From assembly GCF_020024835.1 (NCBI RefSeq), contig NZ_JAHHTD010000015.1:1-29523 (forward strand): 29,523 nucleotides of DNA, in the 5' to 3' direction. A program made the position numbers and the translations under genes. The notes below the pieces were generated by a model. The model was not told where the DNA came from. It worked only from the letters and a program-made list of their open reading frames with translations, and did not search any database. Origin of the DNA: Campylobacter sp. (GTDB taxonomy: Bacteria; Campylobacterota; Campylobacteria; Campylobacterales; Campylobacteraceae). Position 1 is the stretch's first letter. Every line of letters begins with the position of its first letter. Positions 1-6,044 of this stretch are shown piece after piece.

Positions 1-1
1 A

Positions 2-220
2 GATGTTTTGCTTTTAACGTTAAAAAGAACTTTAACCTTTTATAGAGATAGAAGCGACGCTATAAGAGTAAGTATCGGTTGTAGAAATGGTATGACAATA
101 TTGGAGTTTAAAAATAGAATATATGCGGGTGGTAAATATACAAAAAAGAATTTACCAGAGCATAGAAAAGATTACTTGCTTGCTATTAAGTTTGCAAAAA
201 AATATTTTAAAATTGATTAA
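2..220 (+). CDS. Small unknown early protein, 5' end outside the window
   Basis: The frame is open from base 2, so the gene probably begins upstream; a TTG at 8 is the only start-like codon near the edge. About 72 residues are visible. The product is basic, with many Lys and Arg and no membrane segment, and ends in a helix-like Lys-rich tail (AIKFAKKYFKID). It is followed 10 nt later by the next gene, so it belongs to the same rightward early operon. I recognise no family. Position upstream of gemA in a Mu-like phage suggests one of the variable semi-essential early genes, which is inference only. Confidence 0.6.
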   Translation, partial: DVLLLTLKRTLTFYRDRSDAIRVSIGCRNGMTILEFKNRIYAGGKYTKKNLPEHRKDYLLAIKFAKKYFKID

Positions 221-230
221 AGGAATAAAA

Positions 231-587
231 ATGAAGATGGAATTAGGAAAAAAATCAGATATAACAAAAGAATTGATTTTTAACGTGAGTGATTCAAGCT
301 GGATTAATGTTGAACATCATATTATAAGTTATTATCCAATTGATAGTGATAAAACAGATTTAGAGTATGTAACTTTTACTCTTGAAGTTAGAAGTGATTA
401 TGATTTAGAGGTATATAAAGTCTTAATTGAAAAAATATATGTTTTTAAAAATAGAACATTTAAAATTGAATTGATAGCAAGCACTATACTTGATTATACA
501 AAAAAAGATAATAGCGATAACAAGGAGGAGATTATATTAAAATGGGTTAAAAATGAAGTTAGAAATATTATGAGAAGTATGGAATGA
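231..587 (+). CDS. Unknown early protein, 118 aa
   Basis: I chose the ATG at 231 because AAAGGA stands 6 nt before it; the frame stays open back to 123 but that would overlap the previous gene by about 100 nt. The product is acidic and soluble-looking. Its middle (residues about 25-65) has alternating hydrophobic residues like beta strands, and its C-terminus is a charged helix (KWVKNEVRNIMRSME). There is no known motif. It is followed 3 nt later by the nuclease-like gene, so the two are probably translationally coupled. Function unknown. Confidence 0.7.
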   Translation: MKMELGKKSDITKELIFNVSDSSWINVEHHIISYYPIDSDKTDLEYVTFTLEVRSDYDLEVYKVLIEKIYVFKNRTFKIELIASTILDYTKKDNSDNKEEIILKWVKNEVRNIMRSME

Positions 588-590
588 AAT

Positions 591-1097
591 ATGTTTATTA
601 AAGAAAAAACAAAGCATAATTTTACAATAACAAGTTCAGAAGTCAAGTTTCTTTTAATGAAATATCTTAAATTTAAAAGAAACTTTATAGGTGTATTAAG
701 TGAGTTCAAACAAGGCGATTTCATAGAAGACATTGTGGCTTTAAAAGAAAATGAAATTATAGCTATTGAAATCAAATTATCAAAAAATGATTTTATTAAT
801 GATTTTAAAAATAAATCTTTAAAACACAAAAACAAAGATAAGAATTTTTATAATAAATTTTATTTTTGCGTTCCATATTATATGGCCGATTTTGCTAAAA
901 ATTATTTAAAAAATTTACCATATGGTCTTTTTGTTGTAAATGATTTTAAAGCCGTGGTAGCTATAAAAAAAGCAAAATTGTTAAAAGAAGCAAGATTTGT
1001 TGATAAAAAAATTTTATTTAATTTTTTATCCAGATCAACTAATGAGAATATAACTCTTATGCAAAAAAATATAAGGATTAATAATTACACAAATTAA
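591..1097 (+). CDS. PD-(D/E)XK nuclease-like protein, MmcB-like
   Basis: 168 aa. The core EDIVALKENEIIAIEIKLS carries D47, E60 and K62, the D-x(n)-E-x-K arrangement of PD-(D/E)XK nucleases. After it come a charged helix (residues 65-85) and FYFCVP, then NLPYGLFVVND. This order (drug-like acidic strand, E-I-K strand, charged helix, FYFAVP, LP..GL.V.D) matches the MmcB/DUF2161-like DNA-repair group of this superfamily. In a Mu-like early operon it could process phage or host DNA during transposition, or aid repair after it. The superfamily is fairly secure from the motifs; substrate and role are inference. It follows its neighbour by only 3 nt. Confidence 0.65.
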   Translation: MFIKEKTKHNFTITSSEVKFLLMKYLKFKRNFIGVLSEFKQGDFIEDIVALKENEIIAIEIKLSKNDFINDFKNKSLKHKNKDKNFYNKFYFCVPYYMADFAKNYLKNLPYGLFVVNDFKAVVAIKKAKLLKEARFVDKKILFNFLSRSTNENITLMQKNIRINNYTN

Positions 1098-1114
1098 ACT
1101 AAAAAGGACTACAA

Positions 1115-1435
1115 ATGAAAGAACTTATTAAAAAATTCACCAATAACAAAGAGTGTTTAAGCAAAATTGATAAGGATGAGTTTTATAAAAAACGTTGCGA
1201 AGATACTATTATAAGGGCGGCGAATATTTTATACAAAGAACCCTTAAAGCAAATATGTATAGCATTTTTTAAACCTTTGAAAAATGGTATTGCTTGTTTT
1301 TTTAGAGGGATTTTTTTTGGGGTATGGCTTATACTTAAAAGCCCTTATGATTTGATAAAGCCCCTTTATAATATCTATAAAAATCTTAAAATGATTTTTC
1401 TTTTTATTAAATATAAGAAAGAATTATTAAGGTAG
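1115..1435 (+). CDS. Unknown small protein with one hydrophobic stretch
   Basis: 106 aa, ATG preceded by AAAAAGGACTACAA. The N-terminal 50 residues are charged. Residues 57-74 (IACFFRGIFFGVWLIL) form a hydrophobic stretch long enough to cross or lie in the membrane, and a second shorter one is at 92-99. The C-terminus is basic. It sits between the nuclease-like gene and gemA in the early operon. It may be a membrane-associated early protein, for example one acting on host envelope or superinfection, but nothing in the sequence fixes a role. Confidence 0.65.
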   Translation: MKELIKKFTNNKECLSKIDKDEFYKKRCEDTIIRAANILYKEPLKQICIAFFKPLKNGIACFFRGIFFGVWLILKSPYDLIKPLYNIYKNLKMIFLFIKYKKELLR

Positions 1436-1457
1436 TAAATTAAAGAAAAGGATTTGA

Positions 1458-1907
1458 ATGCAAAATCTTAAAAAACAACTTATAAAAATAATTCATACCC
1501 TAAGAAAAGACGCTCATTTAAGCGATGATGAAAGCTATCGTTGGGTGTTAAATGAAAGATATAGTAAAAGTTCTTCTAAATATTTAAGCATTGAGGAACT
1601 TAGAGATTTTGCTATAGCTTTGGGGTATGATGAAAAGTTTTTAAAAAACACTAAAAAAGCAAGATATTTTAAAAATGAAAATACCAAAAGTGGAAGAGCT
1701 ACAAAAAAACAGCTCAATATGATACAAGCTATTTGGAGTAAAAATGCTAAAAATCCTACACAATGGGCTTTAAGAGAGTTTATTAATAATATCATTAAAA
1801 AGCGACCTTTACATCTTTGGTATTTAAGTATAGAAGATGCTAATAAAGTCATTTTAGGGCTTAAAAATTTAGAAAACAACAACACACATTCAGCTAAGCG
1901 AAGCTAA
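1458..1907 (+). CDS. gemA: GemA-like protein (Mu gp16, DUF1018 family)
   Basis: 149 aa, ATG with AAAGGA 6 nt upstream. The pattern fits the Mu gp16/GemA family: an N-terminal basic helix with ESYRWVLNERYSKSSSKYLSIEELRDF (residues 24-50), a Lys/Arg-rich middle (55-80), then TKKQLNMIQAIW and a C-terminal WYLSIEDANKVILGLKNL. In Mu, GemA is an early protein that alters host gene expression and DNA topology. Here it is the last intact gene of the rightward early run, upstream of the Mor-family gene, as expected for a Mu-like layout. Its last codons overlap the first copy of the repeated leader hairpin (1878-1910). Confidence 0.8.
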   Translation: MQNLKKQLIKIIHTLRKDAHLSDDESYRWVLNERYSKSSSKYLSIEELRDFAIALGYDEKFLKNTKKARYFKNENTKSGRATKKQLNMIQAIWSKNAKNPTQWALREFINNIIKKRPLHLWYLSIEDANKVILGLKNLENNNTHSAKRS

Positions 1908-1939
1908 TGTTGTCTTTATAAAAATAAAGGGAGACTAAA
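1878..1939 (+). repeat. Leader element, copy A (hairpin plus SD)
   Basis: The first 13 bases differ at one position from copy B (28131-28190, minus). The core hairpin is ACATT, a bulged C, AGCT, loop AAGCGA, AGCT, AATGT (1886-1910). A T-rich spacer and AAAGGGAG follow, then ATG at 1940. It overlaps the end of gemA and leads into the frameshifted gene. Confidence 0.7.
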
Positions 1940-2214
1940 ATGATTTTAGAAATATATTCTTATGATAAAGAGCTTTTTTAACATTAGGCATAGAAAAACA
2001 TTCGCAAATTACCTTTGCTGCTAAAAGAACAAGTATTGAAATAATACATAATGGAACTACTCATCAAATTAAAACCGATAAAGAATTTGGTATTTTGCTC
2101 AATGTAATTTGTATTATAAGAGAAAGGATTGATGAGAGCTTAGAAGAAAACGATAAAAGCTTAGTTATTGATATAGATGAGCTTATAGAAAATACTTGCA
2201 AAGAATTAGAGTAA
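1940..2214 (+). pseudogene. Frameshifted early gene (T6 homopolymer)
   Basis: An ATG with AAAGGGAG upstream opens a frame that stops at 1979-1981 after 13 codons. The -1 frame is then open from there to TAA at 2212-2214. Joining them across the six-T run at 1974-1979 (one extra T, or a -1 slip) gives a 91-residue protein of soluble, acidic character ending IDIDELIENTCKELE. No family is recognised. It could be a pseudogene, a phase-variable gene, or one expressed by slippage on the homopolymer; the sequence alone does not decide. Its 3' end overlaps that of dns on the other strand by 9 bp. Confidence 0.65.
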
Positions 2215-2880
2215 AGATCTTATTCTTTTTTCCTTTTCACTCATAGGATATTGTTTGTCCCAAGCCTCCATAAGTTTTCTTTCTTGATCTGATAATCTAA
2301 TATTATATGTTTTACTCATATATAAATAGCTTCTTGCAATCGAGCCTTTAGAATAATTAGCAGGATAAAATCTTTTTGCTTTAAAGTCTGTATATACTTT
2401 GCAATCTCCATATTGAGTATATTCTAAATTCAAAGGAGCCTCAGCATATCTAAAATTACTTCTATCACCATTAACCTCACCTATGGCAGGAACTAGGTTT
2501 TGTTTATCAGCTTCCATTTTTGCAAAAAGTGGATCATTTTGACAAGCTTTTCTACCACCTTCTTTCCAACATTGTAAATGTTTTCCAAAGTTTTGTGCAG
2601 GCATAATATGTTCCCATTCTATGCGTTTTGCTCTTTGATTGATTTTACCTTTTTTAGTATATTCATTGCGTGGAGTATATAAATCACTTTTAACTACTTC
2701 AAACTTAGTGTATTTTCCTTTTTTATTTGCTTTAAATGGAGCATTACAATAAAAATCATATTGATAAGCACTACCTAAACTATCATAAAGTTCAACTAAT
2801 TCTTTCTTGCTTTCATTAAAATTATCACTAGCTAATAAAGATAAAGATGAGAATAATAGAATGGATAAGAGTTTTTTCAT
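2206..2880 (-). CDS. dns: Extracellular DNase, endonuclease I family (Dns)
   Basis: 224 aa. Residues 1-17 are a signal peptide (KK, then LLSILLFSSLSLLA), so it is exported. The endonuclease I (EndA/Vvn/Dns) core is clear: RIEWEHIMPAQNFG with E90-H91, the general-base histidine region, and DKQNLVPAIGEVNGDRSN with the metal-binding Asn (N128). Several Cys (C45, C104, C113, C159) could form disulfides. The length is normal for the family. In C. jejuni, a prophage-encoded dns of this kind is known to degrade incoming DNA and reduce natural transformation. It has its own likely promoter and points against its neighbours, as typical for a cargo gene. Confidence 0.93.
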   Translation of the reverse strand: MKKLLSILLFSSLSLLASDNFNESKKELVELYDSLGSAYQYDFYCNAPFKANKKGKYTKFEVVKSDLYTPRNEYTKKGKINQRAKRIEWEHIMPAQNFGKHLQCWKEGGRKACQNDPLFAKMEADKQNLVPAIGEVNGDRSNFRYAEAPLNLEYTQYGDCKVYTDFKAKRFYPANYSKGSIARSYLYMSKTYNIRLSDQERKLMEAWDKQYPMSEKEKRIRSLL

Positions 2881-2905
2881 TGTTTTTCCTTTATATAAAA
2901 ATGTA

Positions 2906-2935
2906 ATTATAATCTCAATTTACCAAATTTTATTT
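2906..2935 (-). promoter_or_regulatory. Likely sigma70 promoter of dns
   Basis: On the minus strand a perfect TATAAT -10 box lies at 2911-2906, about 25 nt upstream of the dns ATG and before its AAAGGA site (about 2892-2887). A T/A-rich stretch lies upstream instead of a clear -35, as usual in Campylobacter. Confidence 0.45.
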
Positions 2936-2974
2936 TTTTAGATAAAATTTTAAAAATCTTTATTGAGGCTTAGC

Positions 2975-3259
2975 ATGATCTCTAATAGTGAATATTTTGA
3001 TTATTTTGTTGATTTTGTGAAAAATAATGATAAGAGAGAGATTTTAAAAGAATTTGGCGGTGCAAACATTTATATACCAAGCTATAAAACCTTACTTAGA
3101 GATGAAGAATTAAAAGAGGATTTTAAAACGCTTATAAAACAGGGTTTAACCACTAAAAATGCAAGTGTGGAATGTGCTAAAAAATATGATTTAAGCTTAA
3201 ATGCTGTATATTTAATCACTAAAGAATTAAGAGAAAATTTAGAGCCAAGTTTGTTTTAG
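2975..3259 (+). CDS. mor: Mor-family transcription activator
   Basis: 94 aa from ATG 2975, chosen because GAGG lies 6 nt before it; a TTG at 2963 is an alternative. Residues 24-36 (FGGANIYIPSY) are the glycine-rich beta-strand signature of the Mor/C family, which forms the dimer interface. Residues 55-85 (TKNASVECAKKYDLSLNAVYLITKEL) are the C-terminal helix-turn-helix. In Mu, Mor turns on the middle promoter and C the late ones. Only one family member is visible here, so it may do the whole middle-to-late switch for the two divergent late operons. It is transcribed away from dns. Confidence 0.85.
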   Translation: MISNSEYFDYFVDFVKNNDKREILKEFGGANIYIPSYKTLLRDEELKEDFKTLIKQGLTTKNASVECAKKYDLSLNAVYLITKELRENLEPSLF

Positions 3260-3331
3260 GTTTTTCTTTTATTTTTGTAAAACTTCCAATTAAAATTGAT
3301 GTTTTTGTTAAAAAAAATATGATAGTATTTA

Positions 3332-3353
3332 AACTTTAAAACCCTATAAAGTT
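3332..3353. repeat. 7-bp inverted repeat before the accessory pair
   Basis: AACTTTA (3332-3338) and TAAAGTT (3347-3353) flank 8 nt. A possible -10 (TATGAT) lies just upstream at 3318-3323. This may be an operator or the base of a leader hairpin for the 3369 gene; the evidence is only the symmetry. Confidence 0.3.
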
Positions 3354-3368
3354 GTTAAGGAAAATTAG

Positions 3369-3572
3369 GTGAAAAAGTTAGTTAGAGATAGTTATGGGAA
3401 AGTTGGATATATCAATATTCCTTATGAAAATACTGGTAGCACTTGTAATATTAAAACAAATCCAAGCAACAATAAGGAATTAGATAATGAGTTGCAAAAG
3501 CTTAGTAATATTTTAGATGAATTATATGAAGAGTGTGAAATAAATGAGTTTTTCGAAAATAAGTTACGCTAA
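3369..3572 (+). CDS. Unknown small protein (accessory pair, first gene)
   Basis: 67 aa from a GTG start, with AAGGA 8 nt upstream. The N-terminal half is polar with an IPYENTGSTCN turn; the C-terminal half (residues 35-65) is an acidic amphipathic helix (LDNELQKLSNILDELYEECE) that could form a coiled coil. Its last 29 nt overlap the next gene in another frame, so the two are almost certainly translated together. A small acidic protein overlapping a larger partner is an arrangement seen in toxin-antitoxin and defence pairs, but no domain supports that here. Function unknown. Confidence 0.6.
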   Translation: MKKLVRDSYGKVGYINIPYENTGSTCNIKTNPSNNKELDNELQKLSNILDELYEECEINEFFENKLR

Positions 3573-4392
3573 AAAGCTTTTTTCTGTATATATAGAATAT
3601 ATTCAAATTGATTTAGCTAATTCTCTTTTAAATGATAGTGTCTGCTATCGCAATATAGAGATCGTCATTATATTAAAAGATATATTTTTACTACTTCAAC
3701 AGTCAAAAGAAGTATTAAAAAAGAAAAAAGAAAAAATAGATAAAATGTTCGAAATTCTTGATAGTATAATCGAAAAATACAATGATTCAAACAAAATTAA
3801 ACTAGAACCTCAAAGAATTGATAAGTGTGATGATAAACTATTTGTTAATCTATTGGAAAATGAAGAGTTTGTTAAACTACTTGCTATTTTTTCAAGTGCA
3901 AATAGAATTTTTAGAAATTTTTTTAACGGGATATATATTGAAAAAGAAATTTTACAAAAATTTTCCAAAAGATTAAATTATCAAGGTTATTTATTTGTTC
4001 AGCCTTTATTAGAAGCAAATAACGCATTGTCGCATTTGGTTGTTTATATATACAATGGAAGTATCGAAGTTGAAAATGAACTAAAAAATATTGACAAAGC
4101 AAAAAATCATCTTTATAGGGCTGCTATTGATTATTATAAGATGTTTATTCGTTTTTCTATAGAAAAATCAAAAAATAATAGAAATAATATTTTTGCATCA
4201 TTTTATTCTATACGAGAGCAAGAATTTTTACTTCTAGGCAAGGATTTAATGAAAAAAAATATCGAGTTTATTGATCCAACAACTGGAAACAAACAATTAG
4301 AATATATTTCTGAAGCATACAGAAAGCTTTTCATTTCAATTAAAAATGATTTAGATTTACAAAAAAATCTTAGCTCTCAAACTCAACACTAA
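3544..4392 (+). CDS. Unknown helical accessory protein, 282 aa
   Basis: The ATG at 3544 lies inside the end of the previous gene. The product is rich in Lys, Ile, Asn and long helices: a Lys-rich coiled-coil stretch at residues 55-80 (LKKKKEKIDKMFEILDSIIEKY), and a central segment near 157-205 (ANNALSHLVVYIYN, then KAKNHLYRAAIDYYKMFIRF). The pattern of a His-Leu, Arg-Ala pair followed by a D-Y-Y helix recalls all-helical domains in some defence proteins, but I see no catalytic motif, including no R-x(4-6)-H of HEPN nucleases. Its last seven codons run antisense to the end of the tail D gene, so its C-terminus may be a recombination junction. Probably cargo. Confidence 0.6.
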   Translation: MSFSKISYAKKLFSVYIEYIQIDLANSLLNDSVCYRNIEIVIILKDIFLLLQQSKEVLKKKKEKIDKMFEILDSIIEKYNDSNKIKLEPQRIDKCDDKLFVNLLENEEFVKLLAIFSSANRIFRNFFNGIYIEKEILQKFSKRLNYQGYLFVQPLLEANNALSHLVVYIYNGSIEVENELKNIDKAKNHLYRAAIDYYKMFIRFSIEKSKNNRNNIFASFYSIREQEFLLLGKDLMKKNIEFIDPTTGNKQLEYISEAYRKLFISIKNDLDLQKNLSSQTQH

Positions 4393-5347
4393 CTATATAA
4401 GCTGAGTCATTAAAGCTATGACTCACGCTTTTAATACTGAATTCATAATGATCCATATTAACATCTTTAATCTTAAGCTTTCCACCAGCTCTTATTTCTC
4501 TTCCTATAAGCTCACATCTTCCATTTAGCCCACCTTTTTGAAGCTCATTGAGTTTTGCCTGTGCTTTTTTAAAAGCTTCATTATCACTTTTTGGCTGTGA
4601 TATATGCATTTTATAAATATTTTCCCCACTTCCTACTTTTATACTTTTTATCTTTGCTTCATTGATATCTTGCCACTCTACTATCACAGCAGAGTATTCA
4701 TTTCTACCACTTTCTGAAATTTCTAATGAGCTACATTCACATAAAGCTATCTCAAAACAAGGTAATTTTTCATTTTTATTTGTAATGTTTGCAGCATTAT
4801 CTCCTATTTTTCCATCTTTTTGTGCTATGATTAATGTATTTTCTTTTACGCAGCAAATAAAACCATAATTAAAAAGCAATTTATATAAAAATTCTAAATT
4901 GTTTTGATTATTTTGTAATACGCTCACTATGTTTTGATCTTCACCGCTTGTTTTGATTTTTAGATTATTTTCACTCGCTAGTTTTTGTGCTATAGTAAAA
5001 AGTGTCGTATTTTCAAAACTTCTTGTTTTTTTCTCTTTTATATTTGTGTCATTTTTTCCACTAAAATTAACAGCACTAGCTCTAACTTCAGTAGTATTTG
5101 AAGTGTAGTTTTTACTCACTACATTCACACTAAAGCTTCCACATTTATAAAGTTTTTCAAAGCCAAGCCAAAGTTCTAAACTATCTCCAAAAAGTGGCTT
5201 AGAGTAAAGCCCAAAAAAGCTTAAGCTAATCTCATCACTTTCACTACCTTCTTTATCTTCATAAGAAATACTTATGAGATTTTTAGAAAGTTTTTCTGTG
5301 ATATCTTCACCTTTGGCAATAAGTTTAAACTTAGGTTTTCTTACCAT
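4370..5347 (-). CDS. D: Tail protein D, P2 gpD-like baseplate hub
   Basis: 325 aa. It opens with a KFKLIAKGEDITEKLSKNLISISYEDKEGSESDEISLSF strand pattern, the hub fold start of the P2 gpD / late control D family. A helical block follows at residues 110-165 (TTLFTIAQKLASENNLKIK, then NLEFLYKLLFNYGFICCVKENTLIIA), and it ends in beta-rich repeats (FSIKSVSHSFNDSAYIVSVEFES). P2 gpD forms the hub between the tail tube and the gpV spike. It is the last gene of the leftward late operon and overlaps tail X by 7 bp. Its 3' end overlaps the convergent accessory ORF by 23 bp. Confidence 0.88.
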   Translation of the reverse strand: MVRKPKFKLIAKGEDITEKLSKNLISISYEDKEGSESDEISLSFFGLYSKPLFGDSLELWLGFEKLYKCGSFSVNVVSKNYTSNTTEVRASAVNFSGKNDTNIKEKKTRSFENTTLFTIAQKLASENNLKIKTSGEDQNIVSVLQNNQNNLEFLYKLLFNYGFICCVKENTLIIAQKDGKIGDNAANITNKNEKLPCFEIALCECSSLEISESGRNEYSAVIVEWQDINEAKIKSIKVGSGENIYKMHISQPKSDNEAFKKAQAKLNELQKGGLNGRCELIGREIRAGGKLKIKDVNMDHYEFSIKSVSHSFNDSAYIVSVEFES

Positions 5348-5532
5348 AAGGCTTTTTCCTTATTTTCTTTGATTTCAAGTTGTGGTAGAATAATCTTATC
5401 TCCTGCTTTTAAAATAGGTTCTAATTTTGGATTAGCTATTAATACCTGCTCAAAACATTGTAAATTTTTATAATGTTTATAAACTATACTATCAAGTCTT
5501 TCATTATTTTTAGCTATATAAATCTTATTCAT
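5341..5532 (-). CDS. X: Tail protein X, LysM-like
   Basis: 63 aa from ATG 5532, preceded by AAAGGGAT. The sequence is a single LysM-like unit: an IYIAKNNERLDSIVYKHYKN start, NPKLEPILKAGDKIILP in the middle, and a short charged tail. It fits the P2 gpX family, a small baseplate/tail component encoded beside D. It overlaps the end of U by 8 bp and the start of D by 7 bp, so the three are translated as a unit. Confidence 0.88.
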   Translation of the reverse strand: MNKIYIAKNNERLDSIVYKHYKNLQCFEQVLIANPKLEPILKAGDKIILPQLEIKENKEKALW

Positions 5533-5899
5533 CAAAATCCCTTTCTAATTCTAAGCTAAAATCTTGCATTGCAAAACCACTCCCATCAACAAAAGAATTT
5601 TGGTTCTCATTTAAAGATAAAATGACAAATTTTCCATAATATCTTCCATTAGCTCCTGTTAAGTTGTAAGATTTTTGCTCTTTTGCCATATTTATAAGAG
5701 TTTCTAAATAAGTGTTTTTATCCCCTTTTAATGGCAATGTTTTACCTTGTATTTTAATTTTTTCACTTTCTTTAGAACTTGCAAATAAGGCATTGTGATT
5801 GTTAAGTCTATTCAAGCTAGTAATTTTATAATCACAACTTCGTTCTAAATTATCAAAATTTAAAGCTTTAAACTCAAAATCTCCTAAAGCTAAAACCAT
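5525..5899 (-). CDS. U: Tail protein U, P2 gpU-like
   Basis: 124 aa, with AAGGAG 5 nt before the ATG. The order GDFEFKALNFDNLERSCDYKI, then a Lys-rich turn, QGKTLPLKGDKNTYLETLINMAKEQKSYNLTGANGRYYGKFVI, and a terminal FSLELERDFDE fits the P2 gpU tail terminator/tip family of about 130-160 residues. Directly before its Shine-Dalgarno site lies a 9-bp hairpin, and before that the 5941-6044 structured element, so its translation may be separately controlled from the head genes upstream. Confidence 0.82.
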   Translation of the reverse strand: MVLALGDFEFKALNFDNLERSCDYKITSLNRLNNHNALFASSKESEKIKIQGKTLPLKGDKNTYLETLINMAKEQKSYNLTGANGRYYGKFVILSLNENQNSFVDGSGFAMQDFSLELERDFDE

Positions 5900-5909
5900 T
5901 TAAACTCCT

Positions 5910-5931
5910 TTTTAGTTTTGCAAAGCTAAAA
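5910..5931 (-). promoter_or_regulatory. Hairpin abutting the U ribosome binding site
   Basis: Nine base pairs (5910-5918 with 5923-5931, one G-U) close a TGCA loop. On the minus strand its 3' arm runs into the AAGGAG of gene U, sharing one base. It could mask or expose the site, or protect a processed mRNA end. Confidence 0.45.
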
Positions 5932-5940
5932 TTATTTTAA

Positions 5941-6044
5941 TTAGATAAGGTTGATGATCGCAATGTAGTAGTCGATAGATACCTATTTTTATATGAATAG
6001 GGTTGGATCTGTATTGTAGGTGCAACTCCTACCGCCTTATCTGA
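5941..6044. ncRNA. Candidate structured RNA in the F-U gap
   Basis: A perfect 8-bp stem (AGATAAGG 5943-5950 with CCTTATCT 6035-6042, plus a flanking U-G and U-A) closes about 84 nt. Inside are a 6-bp hairpin (CCTATT/AATAGG, 5982-6001), short helices AGAT/ATCT and CAAT/ATTG around it, and a 5-bp arm with a 7-nt loop (GTAGG, TGCAACT, CCTAC; 6016-6032). The loop fits the U-G-N-R-A T-loop motif when read on the plus strand. The left closing arm overlaps the stop codon of the F-like gene. Strand and function are undecided; it is not a normal tRNA because no GG D-loop or 7-nt anticodon loop can be found. Confidence 0.45.

Noticed and set aside
494..835. Long open frame on the minus strand across two plus-strand genes
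   Set aside because: It lies antisense to two genes with good binding sites, has Leu/Ile/Ser-rich composition expected from AT-rich antisense, and no binding site of its own.
3544..4392. HEPN ribonuclease for the 282-aa accessory protein
   Set aside because: Helical content is suggestive but there is no R-x(4-6)-H motif; function left open.
5951..5957. Hammerhead-like core (TTGATGA)
   Set aside because: Only part of the CUGAUGA box is present and no matching GAAA with a third helix is found.
5943..6042. A true tRNA gene with a long variable arm or tRNA-Sec
   Set aside because: The closing stem and T-arm-like hairpin fit loosely, but two bases separate them, position 55 of the T-loop would be G, no D-loop GG exists, and the only central hairpin has an 8-nt loop. 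Kept as an unclassified structured element.
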